From Gymnothorax reevesii (lineage: Eukaryota; Chordata; Actinopteri; Anguilliformes; Muraenidae): 64,000 nt of DNA. How positions within the stretch are numbered: position 1 is the stretch's first letter; each line of letters opens with the position of its first letter. Below the pieces are notes generated by a model, which did not search any database, was not told where the DNA came from, and saw nothing but the letters and a program-made list of their open reading frames with translations. Made by a program: the position numbers and the translations under genes. Positions 47,621 through 58,989 of this stretch are shown one piece after another. The stretch is taken from the NCBI GenBank assembly GCA_029721435.1, contig CM056576.1, forward strand, positions 74,169,876 to 74,233,875. The letters run 5' to 3'.

Positions 47621-49402
47621 TACTGTATATACATATATGATCCTGCGCCGCTGCGTTTCTTCTTCATCTTCTTGATTGAATGACTTCTGTGACTAGATGT
47701 TTGGCTACATACTGCCCCCTGCTTTATCAGACAGGAATTTATCAACCACATTAGATAGGTGGTGTTACACCTACTGCAGTCCAAGTCAGCCTTTTTTTTA
47801 AGGTTAAAAATACAGGAAATTTACAGGAAAATATTTGAGCGGGAAGACAGTGGGAAAGACGGGTAAAATAAGGGAGAATCCTGGGAAAAACGGGAGGGTC
47901 GACAAGGCATGGTCTTCTTTCACAACCATGGGGGAATTTTTGCCAACTCTCATTGGCCACTCTTATTTCAATTCAGCCACACTTGAGGGTTTTCAAGCAT
48001 GAACTGGCTGTTTAAAGTCATGCCACAGCATCAGCTGGACTCAATTCAGGACTAGATCACCCAACACCTTCATTTTTTTTCCTCTGAGCCATTCAGAGGT
48101 GAACTAACTTGTGTGCTTTGAATCATTGTCCAGCTGCATAAGCCAACTGCAATTGAAGTTTACGTCTCAAACTAGACATTCTCTTTCAGGATTTTCTGGC
48201 AGGGGGCAGAATCCATGCTTCCATCTATTCTGGCAAGTCAACCTGGTCCTAAAGCAGCAAAGCAGCCCCAGACCATCACATTACTACCACATTGTTTGAC
48301 TGTTGGTTATGAATTTCAAATCATGGACTGTTATGTCACGCCAAATGTATGGAAATCCATGTCTTCGAAAAAGTTCTACTTTTGATTCATCTGTCCACAG
48401 AATATTGTCTCAAATGTATTGGGGTCATCAAAATTTGACTTGAGTTTTTCTGTTTTTTTTTTGTTTTTTTTTGGTCAGCAGTGGTTTTTGCATTGCAGCT
48501 CTTCAGTGGATGGCATTTTTTCCCCAGAATCTGTCTTTTTGTTGAATCCCAAAAATTGACCTGAATTGAGGCAGGTGATGCCTGCAGTTCTTTACATGTT
48601 AGTCTGGGCTCTTTTCCAGAAGGTGTCGTTGATGCACTTTTGGAGGAATTTAGTTTGGCCTCTCCTGAGAAGGTTTACCATCCATCCATTTTTTTTCCTG
48701 CATCGTGGTTCACATCATGGTTTGCTGCAGCCCCAGAGCCTTAGAGGGGGCTTAACAACCCTTTGCAGACCAATTGATGTCAATAATTTTGTATCTCATC
48801 TTCTCCTGAATTTCTATAGATTGCTCTGCATACTTTGTATTGCCTGATGGGGGAATTTGGGAATTACTTTGTCACATTGGGCCAGGTAGGGTTGGATAGC
48901 TTTCTTCCTTTCGTATATAAACTCATCATTCAAAAACTATATTTAGTGTTCACTCAGGTTATCTTTGTATATTTGTAAAATTACTTTGATCTGAAACATT
49001 TATGTGTGACAATATGCAGAAAAAGAAGAAATCCAGAAGGGGCAAATACTTTTCCACGACACAGTGAAAATATTGAACCACAGAAACACATCCCCCCCAA
49101 AAATGAAATTTGGATTCAGGTTTGAAATTGTTTTGAAATTGTCGAAATAGATTCTTATGGTAGTATGATCATGCATACAGTAAATAAATGTATTGTTCAT
49201 AAGAATTAAAATTCTTAAAAGAGATTTAATGCATGAAAAGAAAACAAAAAATTTTTTAAAAAACCATAAAAAATGTGCCTCTAAGCATGCAATTTGTGAG
49301 AGGGGCAAGTGAAGAGAGCTGAATTTATTCATTTTTATTATTATGTCTTCTTCATTATGATCTCTTTTTTTATATATGTTACTTCTAGGCTTAGGTATTG
49401 TC

Positions 49403-49441
49403 AGGTTATTGCACAGAGTTTATGTGTTTCCTGTCACTGTG
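49403..49441 (-). promoter_or_regulatory. Recombination signal sequence, 23-type
   Basis: Perfect CACAGTG heptamer, 22-base spacer and nonamer GCAATAACC (7 of 9 to consensus). It directs V-to-J or V-to-D joining by RAG in principle. Confidence 0.8.
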
Positions 49442-50045
49442 GGCTGCAGGGCGCAGTAGTACAGAGGGGAGTCTGTCACTTCAGCAGAGGAGATCTCCAG
49501 ATGCACACGGCTGTTCTGTTTGTCAAGTTCAACATTATATTGTCCAACTTTTTTTTTAGTCTCACCCATACTGGTATCTGCTATTAAGATGAGGAATTCT
49601 GGTTTGGATAAGGGGTATTGGCGATGCCAGTGCAGGTACTTTTTTAAGCCTGCAGTGCCAGAATAGGTACATGAAAAAGAGACATCGGTGTCCTCCATAG
49701 CATGTACTGTGTCTTTAATGTAGTCACTGAGTCTTGAAAACTGTCACCTGAAAAAAAAATAGCACACAATTCACACATGACACATCATTTAACTAAAAAA
49801 ATAAAATAAAAAAACTCACCACCCTTTGCAAAATATTGGTGGAGCTTATTCAACTTCAAATACCACATAGGATTGCAGTTGAAATTATTGTGCTTTTCAT
49901 TATTTGTCTTTTTGAGCTTAGCAGCTTGACATTTCAACAAGCCAACCAGGATGATGAAAGAACCGAGTGCATAATTCAACTTACCCACCATTGTTGAAAA
50001 CAGAAGGAATAACCAGCACAACACCATGATAAATGTTTGAAACAC
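49403..50045 (-). pseudogene. T-cell receptor alpha/delta-type V segment with canonical heptamer; probable frameshift
   Basis: The leader exon spans 50045-49985 (MVLCWLFLLFSTMVG, hydrophobic; ATG at 50045 or 50027). The V exon begins at 49747 and includes VSFSCTYSGTAGLKKYLHWH (first Cys, core Trp), RQYPLSKPEFLILI, then HLEISSAEVTDSPLYYCALQ (second Cys). It ends in heptamer CACAGTG (49441-49435), a 22-23 base spacer and an AT-rich nonamer GCAATAACC (49412-49404). With normal leader splicing the frame reads GDSFQDSVTTLKT and must gain one base near 49700 to reach HAMEDTDVSFSC. Use of a second AG at 49741 with the GTGGGT donor would give an open but atypical join. His replaces the usual Tyr after the core Trp (WHRQ). 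Confidence 0.8.
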
Positions 50046-51224
50046 TGACTTTAACTTTGACTTCCTCTATGTAGATTTAAGAGGAAATTCTCCCCACTCT
50101 TTTTAGCCCCTCCTCTTGCCACAAAACACTACTGAGCATCAAAATCTTCAGTTCTCACAGAATTTTAGGAAACAATAGATTGCACACAGTAAGCACTTAA
50201 AGTTGGACTAATTTGTCTTGCCTGTGTTCCATGATGCATATGGAGTGGGTTCCTTAGTGTACCACTGGCTGAGAGGGAAAGTAGTTTTTGAATTGTATGT
50301 AGATGAGAGGACCTTCTTAGATTTACAGTGACATCATCTGGTATTTATCCCCTCTACTGATTTTTGACTAGGCCACTCAAATTATAATTCTGTTTCTGTG
50401 AAATGGACTTGCTCCGGTGCTTCAGTATTCAGTATTGCAGGACATGATGGCCTGTGATGCATGGACATTCTCCTTTAGCCTACATTTGTCTTTGCAGTAT
50501 TTTGCATCTTTGCAACCCTCCTTAAGATAACATTTTTGGCCAGTCCATCTAATAAAGTAATCATGACTGTTAACAGGGTAACCTTAAGGTAGGTCATTTG
50601 ATTAATAACCAAAGCAAGGTGTTCCTAGTTCAAGCCACAAGTGGGGCTTTGGATTCTGACTTGATCAGGAGACATGAAATTGGGAAGGACTGTGACATAA
50701 AGCACTTGAGTAAAGCTCCCAAAACTGCTCCGGGGGCTTTATCCTGTTTTTTCTCCATCACTTTGTCGGCAATTGCAACTGCTTGGTGTCTTTGAAAAAG
50801 AGAAACGTTCTCAATTGAACTTTCCCTGGTTATTAAAAAGGTTTCAAAGAATACTGATGACTTTCTATGAAGCAAGCAAGGCCCGCAGGTCCTTAATTAT
50901 CTGGGTTCTTTAATAACCTCTTGGGTGAGTCTTCAATGCTCTCTTGATGGAATGTTGGAGGGGGAGGGGGGACATTTCCAGGAAGTTTCACCACTGCTCG
51001 ATGTTTTCTCTATAATCACTTCTCTTCTTTTACAGGTCTCTGTTTTTGGTGAAATACAAGTACAAAAGCTTTTGTAAATAGTAAAAAGTTAAAAATAATA
51101 ATTTACTTCTTTGCGAATGGTATCATATATATTTTTCTTAATTGAAGATGCCATACTTGGCAAAATACACTGACAAAATTAACATAAAAATAAAATAAAT
51201 GCATTCATCATGCATTGTGCCTAC
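50046..51224. other. No recognised gene
   Basis: No ORF above 81 codons. A short motif near 50100-50170 could belong to the V promoter region, but nothing definite is visible. Confidence 0.35.
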
Positions 51225-51750
51225 TGCACAAGTCTCCGAAGGCATGATCATGATCATCTGGGGTTGCTTTATTTGGTTAGGCCTTGGTTCAGCACTGTTC
51301 TACAGCAGTTGAATAAATTCAGCAGACAACCTGATTATTCTGAATGACCAGTTGCCCATCAATGGACTTTTTAATCTCTGATGGAGCCAGCATATTTTAG
51401 GGTGAAAATGTCAAAATTAATTGGGCTCAAATTGTAAAAGAGCGGTTCACTGAGCATGAGGAATCATTTTCACACATGAATTAGCTACCTCTGATTCTGG
51501 ACCTTAACCAATTGAAAGTCTGGGATGTGCTGGAGAAGGTTTAAGAGAGTGGTTTGACTCACCCATTGTTAATACTATATCTCTGCTAAATATAAATGCA
51601 AATATAGTCAGGAAATAATTTTGTTACATTGTATAAGACTGCCGAAACAATACCACAATGAATGTATGGCGTGATCAAAGCTAAAAGTGGCCCAAAAAAA
51701 TTATAGTGTGCAACTTATTTATTTATTTATTATTTTTTTGATGGGCAGTG
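51225..51750 (+). pseudogene. Decayed Tc1/mariner transposase remnant
   Basis: Plus-strand fragments read ADYLNILNDQ-like and WDVLEK-like blocks (LIILNDQLPI; VWDVLEKV) across several frames, matching the DDE region of a Tc1 family. It ends in TTTTTGATGGGCAGTGTA, a Tc1-like terminus. Many stops. Confidence 0.5.
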
Positions 51751-53169
51751 TATGTGAGGATGTTTGCAGATCAGGTTTCGTTTAGGAGCTGAATTCTTAC
51801 TATTCCTGCGAAACAGTATTGGGACTTAATTCATCCATGTTCTAAATCGTTTTCAGGTACCTCTTCCTCGTGAATATTCAATATACATTTTGGGTGTATG
51901 ACATATTGATAGGATACTGAAACTGAGCAGTGCATTTGTACTGCATCATTTGAGCAGTTCCATAGATGCTAGCCTCTACAATCTGCACCTCTATGCAAAC
52001 AGGTTAATATAGTCCCTCAGGTTGCTAAATATTTGGGCAGTGATGGGTTATTTTCGATATCCCACATTATTATAAATTTAAAATGAGCTCAATGTGCAGA
52101 CTTTCAGCTTTAACTTGTGGGCATGTACATCCAAAGTGTGTGAATCTACGAACAATTACAGTGCTCCCTATTCTTGCTTGCAATAATCCTACTCTTCAAT
52201 CCCCGCTTTCTTTAGACCGAAAGTATTGATGCTTGATTGCTTGTGCCGATTATCTAAGTCCTACTTTGTGTTAGATGGTGAGAAGAGAGACATTTTCAAC
52301 ATTGAGGAAATGGAACTACTGGGGACTAGTAATTGTGCCCTGTTAGATTTGATGTATCTTCACAAATTTAAAGAAAACTCTCCTCAAAGGCTGGAATTTG
52401 TCTTTCCTACTTTAACAAGATGAGCATAAATTTTAGGACAAAAGATCCCTGAATCTTCTTGATTGCAAGACTGACTGACATGTGGGACAGGTTCAGTGGA
52501 GTTATACTTGTATTGCAGTGTAAATTCATTCCAAATGTAAAATTAGTTGAAAGAGCAGGCACCGCAATGGATAATTCCAACTATTTGGAAGAGTTTGAGA
52601 GAAAGGTATACTTCTGATAAAATATGCTAAAATCACAGTAATTAGATTATTACACTTGAATTTCATATGTGGAAAAAGAGCTTAAAGTAGCTTAAAGAAT
52701 GTGAAAATTGCTGACGATACTTAAACTAATCTTAAAATTTTTTTCTGGCTCGATGGTGATGCTAAAAAAAACGAAAGTAAAAAAATAGCATAGGTGTATA
52801 AGGAATGATCATTGCTGTATGATCATAAGGATACTACAATGATACATGAATGACCTTAACAAGAACATTGAAAGTAACTTGGTTAAATTTGCAAACACTA
52901 AATTGGAAGGTTTAGCCAACTGCATATTTTGCCAAGATCATTCAGAATGATATGAAAAGAATCCTGGAATGGGCAGAAATTTTCCAAATGAAATTATATA
53001 TATCCCAATAGGGATGCTAATGATCAATCAGTAATCAATAAATTGCCGTTTAGAATTTAACCAGTAAAAAATTTATTCATGTTCTGTGTACCATTTCTGC
53101 AGAGCTAACATAAATTAGATTTTACACCACAAAAAGAGAGCGTATTTCAGTTACACAGATCAAAAAAAC
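51751..53169. other. No recognised gene
   Basis: A 65-codon frame at 52226-52423 (SKSYFVLDGEKRDIFNIEEM) is unassigned and lacks splice-linked neighbours. Confidence 0.35.
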
Positions 53170-53175
53170 TGCTCA

Positions 53176-53350
53176 AGTGAAGTGAAGTCAAATTTATTTA
53201 CACAGCACATTTAAAAACGACATGAGCTGACCAACGTGCTTCACAGACAGTATATACAAATGCTTACTATATATACATGGACATACAGACACACACACAC
53301 TCACGCGCGCGTATATATGCATACAAATGCACATATAAATGTATATGTAC
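53176..53350. repeat. Dispersed repeat start and CA/TA-rich microsatellite
   Basis: AAGTCAAATTTATTTACACA followed by GCACATTTAAAA resembles a widespread fish interspersed repeat. It is followed by an ACACAC/TATATA-rich tract. A shorter related motif (ATTTATAAGGCGCTTTTACA) occurs at 7549-7568. Confidence 0.5.
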
Positions 53351-54479
53351 GTGCACACATTACAGTAATAAGAATAACACAGTTAACAGGGGCAATAAAG
53401 GAAACACCAAACATTGAATAACGTTACATAAAGGCAAATCAAAGACGGTTTAAAATAATTTGAAGCCCAAGGAAAAAAAGGTGTGTCTTGAGCAGAGATT
53501 TGAATAAATTAAGTGAGTTGGTGCTTTTAAGGGGGTATGCAAACTTTTGACCACAACAGTATACATGCACCTATACACACATACATGTGAAATAATAATA
53601 ATAGTAATTATAATAATAACAACAACAACAACAAGAGAAAACTTATAATTGGAATAATTACACAGGTTCCATTAAAAAAATCAGTTGAGAACAATAACAC
53701 CGTTCTGGTTGCACATAGATGGACTGCAGTATGTGGAGGGTATGAATGGGGGGGGGGTGAATTTGAATTTGTGTGTATGTGAGCGTATGGACAAAGTTAA
53801 GGTGTGGTTGTGTGTGTGCGTATTTGTCATTGCATTTGATTTGGACTTTTTTTACTTTCTAAATCTAAGGCTTATTGAAGGTTTCTATGTACTAATACTT
53901 GAATTGTGGATTGGAGGACAGGAAATAAGAGAGGTTAATGTCGTTATAACTGTATCCAGGTTTTATTGAAATTGGATGTCTTGCGATTTACAGAGGTGGT
54001 CATTTTTTTCCAGGCATATGTCATCCACAGGAATTTCTCTGAACCTGACAGTTTCAACAAATTCTCTACTTGGACTTCAGAGGACAATAGATTTTAATTG
54101 GAAATACTCCAGAAACTGAGGTACCATTCTGAATGAGATGGCTAAGATGGGTAATTCATTTATCCTTCCAGGCAGGAAAATGTCATGTTTTTAAATTAAC
54201 GGTGAAGTCAGGTTTATTCCAAAATGGTGAGTGGAGGGATGGTGCAACTTTGAAGTTGGTGAGTTGAAGTTTTTCCCACCAAGTTGTCAGCGTTGAGGCC
54301 ATGGCAATGTTTGGAAAACCGTGATGCTGCTTGATGGTTTAGCTGATAAATGTGATAAATGAAGTCTGCTGTAAGTGCATTTCGTTACAAAGTGCCTGCT
54401 AGGTTTTGAGACATAAGGAATGTAATTTGCTGGGATTGAGCCATTTTATGACATATTTGAGCTAATTGGCCAGATGATA
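53351..54479. other. Simple-sequence-rich DNA, no gene recognised
   Basis: Contains AAT/AAC-rich runs (53590-53640) and the tail GGGGGTATGCAAACTTTTGA at 53531-53550, which resembles a transposon end. Confidence 0.4.
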
Positions 54480-56150
54480 TAATTCAAAGTTTGGGGCATT
54501 GTGGAAGAAAGGCAGGAACACGGAACGTACAATTACCAAAGTACATAGAGCAACTGATGAGGTTATGGAGTGGGGGTATGATTGGGCATGTAGGCTTCCA
54601 GTGGAAAAAACACAAACAATCTTTTTCTCCAGAAAAAGAATGGAAGAAGAAATCAAGCTGAACATGTATGGTAGTGAGTTGGAAAGGGCTGGAAGCTTTT
54701 AATATGTATTAATTATTAATTTAATACATAAAAACTCCACTAAATGGCACTGTGGTCGTGCAGTACAGCTTGCTAATTACCTACCAACGAAGAAGATCTA
54801 CAATGCTAAAACACTGTTGTTTTAGATTCCCTCACTGGAGACAGTTTTAGAGTTTGGTATGAATTTTTCATCTGACATTCCTTCGAAGGGTCTAAATAAC
54901 ATACAATGTCCCTAACATCTTTGAGAAAAAGTTTTGGTTGCCTGTAATAATTTTTTGAAAACATTTTCAACCAACCGGACAAAAATACCGCAGAGGGTAT
55001 TAAATGCTAATGCTGATGCTGAATTATAATGCTTGTATGAATGAATGGAGGCAGGGCTCTCAATCTTACACTTTTTTAACATCAAAATGGAAGAATAAAA
55101 ATATGTTTCCGGATTATGTTGGGGTTTCTGGGGTATTTCATTGCAATTAGTGGGTATTTACATGAATAAGTCAATAAATAAATGAATGATTAAATAAATA
55201 AATAACTAAATAAATAAACCTGACAGGAGAAACAGGATTTGGGGTGGCCACACCAGGAAAAGAAAGCGGAATCAACAGAAGAACATCTAATGGGTAAGGA
55301 GTCCACACAGTGGAGATGGTTGCAGTGTTGGTTGCTCCAAGATAGGTGAAAAAACTAGGAAAGTGCCAATTTGTTCATATTCATCCTCAGTGTTTGTAAT
55401 TCTTAGATCCTTTCATTCTGACAGCTGTCAATAGATATACTATACAAAGTTCTACAATCAAGACATGAATAGCAAATCAGGGAGGGAAGATAAACTTTCT
55501 GTGGGTCCAAGGCATGTAGGGGTGAAGGGGAATGAGATGGTGGATGAGTTGGCAAAGAGGGCTTTAAAGAAAGGAAATATAGACATGCAAAGCAGGATCA
55601 GTAAAGCAGGTGTTAAAAATCTACTGTGGAGGAAAGTGCATCAAATGGGGCAAGAAAGTTGGAATGGAGAGCAGAAGGGGAGACATTTGTACCAAATTCA
55701 ATGGGGTATCAAAATAACAAGAGTAGGAAGAGGATATAGGCAAGAGGAAATGGTGATGGCAAGGATGAGGCTGAGGCATTATGCATTAAATAAAGTACTG
55801 AGATTGTTAGGGAAGCACAAGACAGGTTTGTGTGAGGAATATCAGGAAGAGGAGTCAGTGAATAATGTAATTCTGAACTGTAGGAGGTATGAGACAGAGA
55901 GAGAGGTAATGAGGAGTAACTTGAGGGAGTTCAGGGTGCAGGAATTCACATTAAAAGGCGTGTTGAGATGGGTAAGAGAGCACAGGTCAGAGGTTACATT
56001 ACTTGAGGGACACGGGGCTCTTAAATAGGATCTGAGGAAGAAGTTAAGGAGGCTGAGATGGACTGAGATTTACAGGACAAGGTTGGAGAGCATTAGGGGT
56101 TTTTTTCTCGTCCTTGACGTAGGTAAATGATTAAATGTAGATCTTAAGTC
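54480..56150 (+). mobile_element. LINE fragment (I/Nimb-like), RT and RNase H, decayed
   Basis: A reverse-transcriptase segment at 54499-54702 (TKVHRATDEVMEWGYDWACR, KTQTIFFSRKRM) is followed by broken frames. A 187-codon frame at 55465-56028 then carries the RNase H tail (PRHVGVKGNEMVDELAKRAL), RMRLRHYALNKVLRLLGKH and an altered zinc-knuckle-like segment (GLCEEYQEEESVNNVILNCR). The 3' end is near 56150 with short AAGAAGAAG repeats. The order RT then RNase H is that of I-clade LINEs. Confidence 0.75.
55465..56028 (+). pseudogene. LINE ORF2 C-terminal part: RNase H tail and Cys motif
   Basis: Longest open piece of the LINE, ending at a TAG. Upstream, the RNase H start (PFILTAVNRYT-like, 55410-55450) is out of frame, so the enzyme is not intact. 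Cys-x4 spacing in GLCEEYQ is degenerate compared with CxxC in related elements. Confidence 0.7.
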
Positions 56151-56179
56151 GAGCAAGAAAAAGAAGAAGAATAGACTGG

Positions 56180-57020
56180 GGCCCACATTTAAAGAGCGTC
56201 ACAGTAGTCCAGGTACGAGTTTATTTGTTTGGCTAATTTGAAGGAGGAATCAAAAATTAAAGCACACATTTTGCCGAAGGATTTTACACAGGAAGACAGC
56301 AAGCCAAATTTATGAATAAATTGGTGTAGTCAGGGGGGCCAAAGAGAACGACTTCAGTTTTTTGTTAAGTTTTAAAAAGTTTTGTACCATCCATTCTTTC
56401 ATGTTCTGGAAGTAGTTGAGGAATGGCTGTAAAGGCTGAGGGCTGTAGCATTTAAGGGGAAGCTATATTTTCCTATCATTAGCAAAATAAAAGACGGATA
56501 GGCCGTATTTCTAAATAAGAACACCCAGCGGCAGCATGTACAATGAGAATAAGAGAGGTGCTCAAACTGAGCCCTTAGGGACACCATACGGAAGGGAGGC
56601 CAAGGAAGTATTTTGCTCGGTCATATTAAACGTTCTGTTTTCAAAATAAAAATTGAACGGGGTAAGAGCAGTCCCTTGTATCCCAACCCAGTCTTTGAAC
56701 CTGGTAATGAGCAACTTCTCGTGAACCAAGTTGAATGTGGCGCTCTGGTCAAAACAATAAAGATGCTACAGTCCCCATGGTCAGCTGCTATAGACAATTC
56801 ATGAAGAACTTTTCATGAGCCGTCTCAGTGCTATGAGTTCTCTTATACCAGATCGGATTGTTTCAAATAAATTACTTTTTTTTTCTTAAAAATTGCGTAA
56901 TTTGTCGAAAAACAGCTTTTTCCAGAATTAGAAATAAAAACGGCAGTTTGGAGACTGGTCTTAAATTAGATATAATTTTTGGATAGAGGGTGGATTTTTT
57001 TTAAAAAGGACTGAATCACT
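56180..57020 (-). pseudogene. LINE reverse-transcriptase relic (L2/Rex/Maui-type), minus strand
   Basis: Minus-strand fragments in shifting frames: LLITRFKDWVGIQGTALTPF, NTSLASLPYGVPKGSV, APLLFSLYMLPLG, YFANDRKI (a decayed YADD catalytic box) and MKEWMVQNFLKLN. They lie in the order of RT domains 3 to 6. Many stops. It abuts the plus-strand LINE tail. Confidence 0.75.
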
Positions 57021-57582
57021 ACGTGTTTAAAATAGAGTGTGCAATGACGGAAAAAGAAGTCAGTGGGAACTGGTGAGGCAATATTAAGAGGGCAAAACAT
57101 AGTCTCTAGTCGGAGCATTATGCTCGAAAAGAGGATAACAATGTGAATATTAGCACATCATCTTTAAATACAACTTCACAGCAACGTCATAGTTATACCA
57201 CTGGAAAAGTGTGCAGTAATGAATATGCACCACCACTTTTGTCTAAAAGAAGTCCAAATAAAACCTTTTGATAATTTCTTGGTGAAAATACATTGAAAAA
57301 TATGGGCAATACGGGCAATGAGAACTAAAAAAAGTCAATCCTATAAATGTACTAAAAAATATGGGTAATAAACTAAAACATTGACAACATTGATTTTTTT
57401 CATAACAACTGAATAGTGTTGCAATTTTTTTTTTTTCGACTCTTGCACAGCGTGAATGCATGTTTGAAGGCTCATTCCATGATCATTCATGCTAAAAATG
57501 TGTTTAAACTGATTGAGGAAACAATATTCTGCAGAATTTCCTCCAATGGTCAGTAGTTCCAGTATATCAGGTGACATGAACT
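57021..57582. other. No recognised gene
   Basis: Only AT-rich sequence and short ORFs. Confidence 0.4.
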
Positions 57583-58545
57583 TTGAGCAGTCACAGTGTT
57601 ATTCATATGATGGCACGACGGAAACAGCTCTCAGGGATTGTTTGTAGCCAAATTCTGGCCTTTTATGTTGCTGGTTGGTTTTTTAGAAAAATTTCTGAAG
57701 ACATTAAATGCTGCCATGGCACTCTAAGAAACACCATAATGTGTTTCAAAGAGACTGGTTCACTGAAAAGTAGTGGCAATACAGGTTCAAAACAGAGATT
57801 AAGTGCCTCTCATGTTCATTGTCCATGTATGACAAGTAGAAAAAGAAAATGGCGGTTGACAGTACAACAACTCCGTGATGACATTAATAGTACCAGCAGT
57901 AAAGAGATGAAAGTATCAACCATTTCCAGACACTTGCTTGAAAATGGTCTGTTGCCACAAAACACTTCTTAGAGCTGGGAGATCAAAGGAAGACCTGAAT
58001 TCCCCAAGATACTCAAGACAAGGATTGGGCACCAACGGTCTGGGAACAAGTCTTTCTGACCGATGAATCAATAATTCAAAATTTTCTCATCCAGTCGCAG
58101 AACTTCTGAGTGCCGTAGTCGAGCTGGAGAACATTTCAAATTCAAAACCGACTGTTTAACCCCTTCAGTAAAACATGGACTGGTAATATTACGGTTTGGG
58201 GTTCATTCTGCTCGAAAGGAGCCAGTAATCTCATAAAAATTGACAGAATCACGGATCAAAAGAAGTATCACAGCATCCTCGTGAAGCATGCTTTGCCATC
58301 TGAGAAGATACTGATAAGTCTGGGATTTTATTTTCAACTCAATAATGACCATAAACACTCTTCTAAGTTGTACAAGAATGATCTCAGATGGAAAGAATCA
58401 TCTGGTGGCATTAAAGTTATGTCTTGACCTGCTCCAGACCTTAATTTGGTCGAGCAAATCTAAGATTTTCTTATTGCCGAGAGAAACAAATCTGTTGTGA
58501 CTTGTAATATTGAAATGATCTCTTTGCAATGAACATCAAACCATA
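57583..58545 (+). pseudogene. Decayed Tc1 transposase, N-terminal 129 codons open
   Basis: The open frame to 57972 reads MARRKQLSGIVCSQILAF, RNTIMCFKETGSLKSSGN and RLTVQQLRDDINSTSSKEMK, matching Tc1 DNA-binding and linker regions. Beyond it, catalytic-domain sequence is recognisable only in broken frames (LYGLGFILLERSQ-like). Inverted ends were not found. Confidence 0.7.
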
Positions 58546-58780
58546 TGGAATAGTTTAGCAAGTGAGAAATAAATAAATAAATGTGTGTGTGAAAACTTTG
58601 AAAGATTAAATGCTGTTATCAAAGCAGAGGATGGCCACACTAGATACTGACTTTTTCTCTCAGATAGATACTATTATTTCTGTTCACACAAAAATATTGT
58701 TATATATATAACATATATTGTTATTGGTTTACTTACTGTAGTATGTTATAACAAATTTACAGGAAAATTCATCAGGCCGA

Positions 58781-58866
58781 AAATAAGACAAAAATATTCC
58801 GGACGACGGACGCCAGACCACGAAAATAGCTTATCGGCCCAAAAGGGCCGGTTAGCTGAAAATTCT
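58781..58866 (-). mobile_element. Helentron/HINE-like left-end fragment
   Basis: Read on the minus strand: AGCTAACCGGCCCTTTTGGG then CCGATAAGCTATTTTCGTGG and TCTGGCGTCCGTCGTCCGG. The hairpin CGGCCC-TTTT-GGGCCG is perfect. The AGCTATT-TCGT-TGGCGTCCG string parallels the element at 10157. The rest of the element is absent. Confidence 0.5.
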
Positions 58867-58989
58867 AAAATATATACCTACGCAGAAAATCTAAATAGCA
58901 TGAGAAATACTGTACAATATTAATTTTCTAATGGAACCAAACTCATTTATTGATTTAATAAAAAATAAATTCCCTCCAAATCAAGGTTC

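Larger units (their letters stand above)
45574..49073. mobile_element. DNA transposon remnant with other elements nested in it
   Basis: The left ACAGTGCTATGAAGAAGTAT and the right reverse complement CACTGTGTCGTGGAAAAGTA are inverted. Subterminal TGAATGTTTCAGATCA on the left and TTACTTTGATCTGAAACATT on the right are also inverted. The right half (48060-49073) matches a fish repeat family I recall only by its consensus text and contains no intact ORF. The interior is interrupted by the element at 46136-47375 and a dispersed repeat at 47446-47620. Confidence 0.6.
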
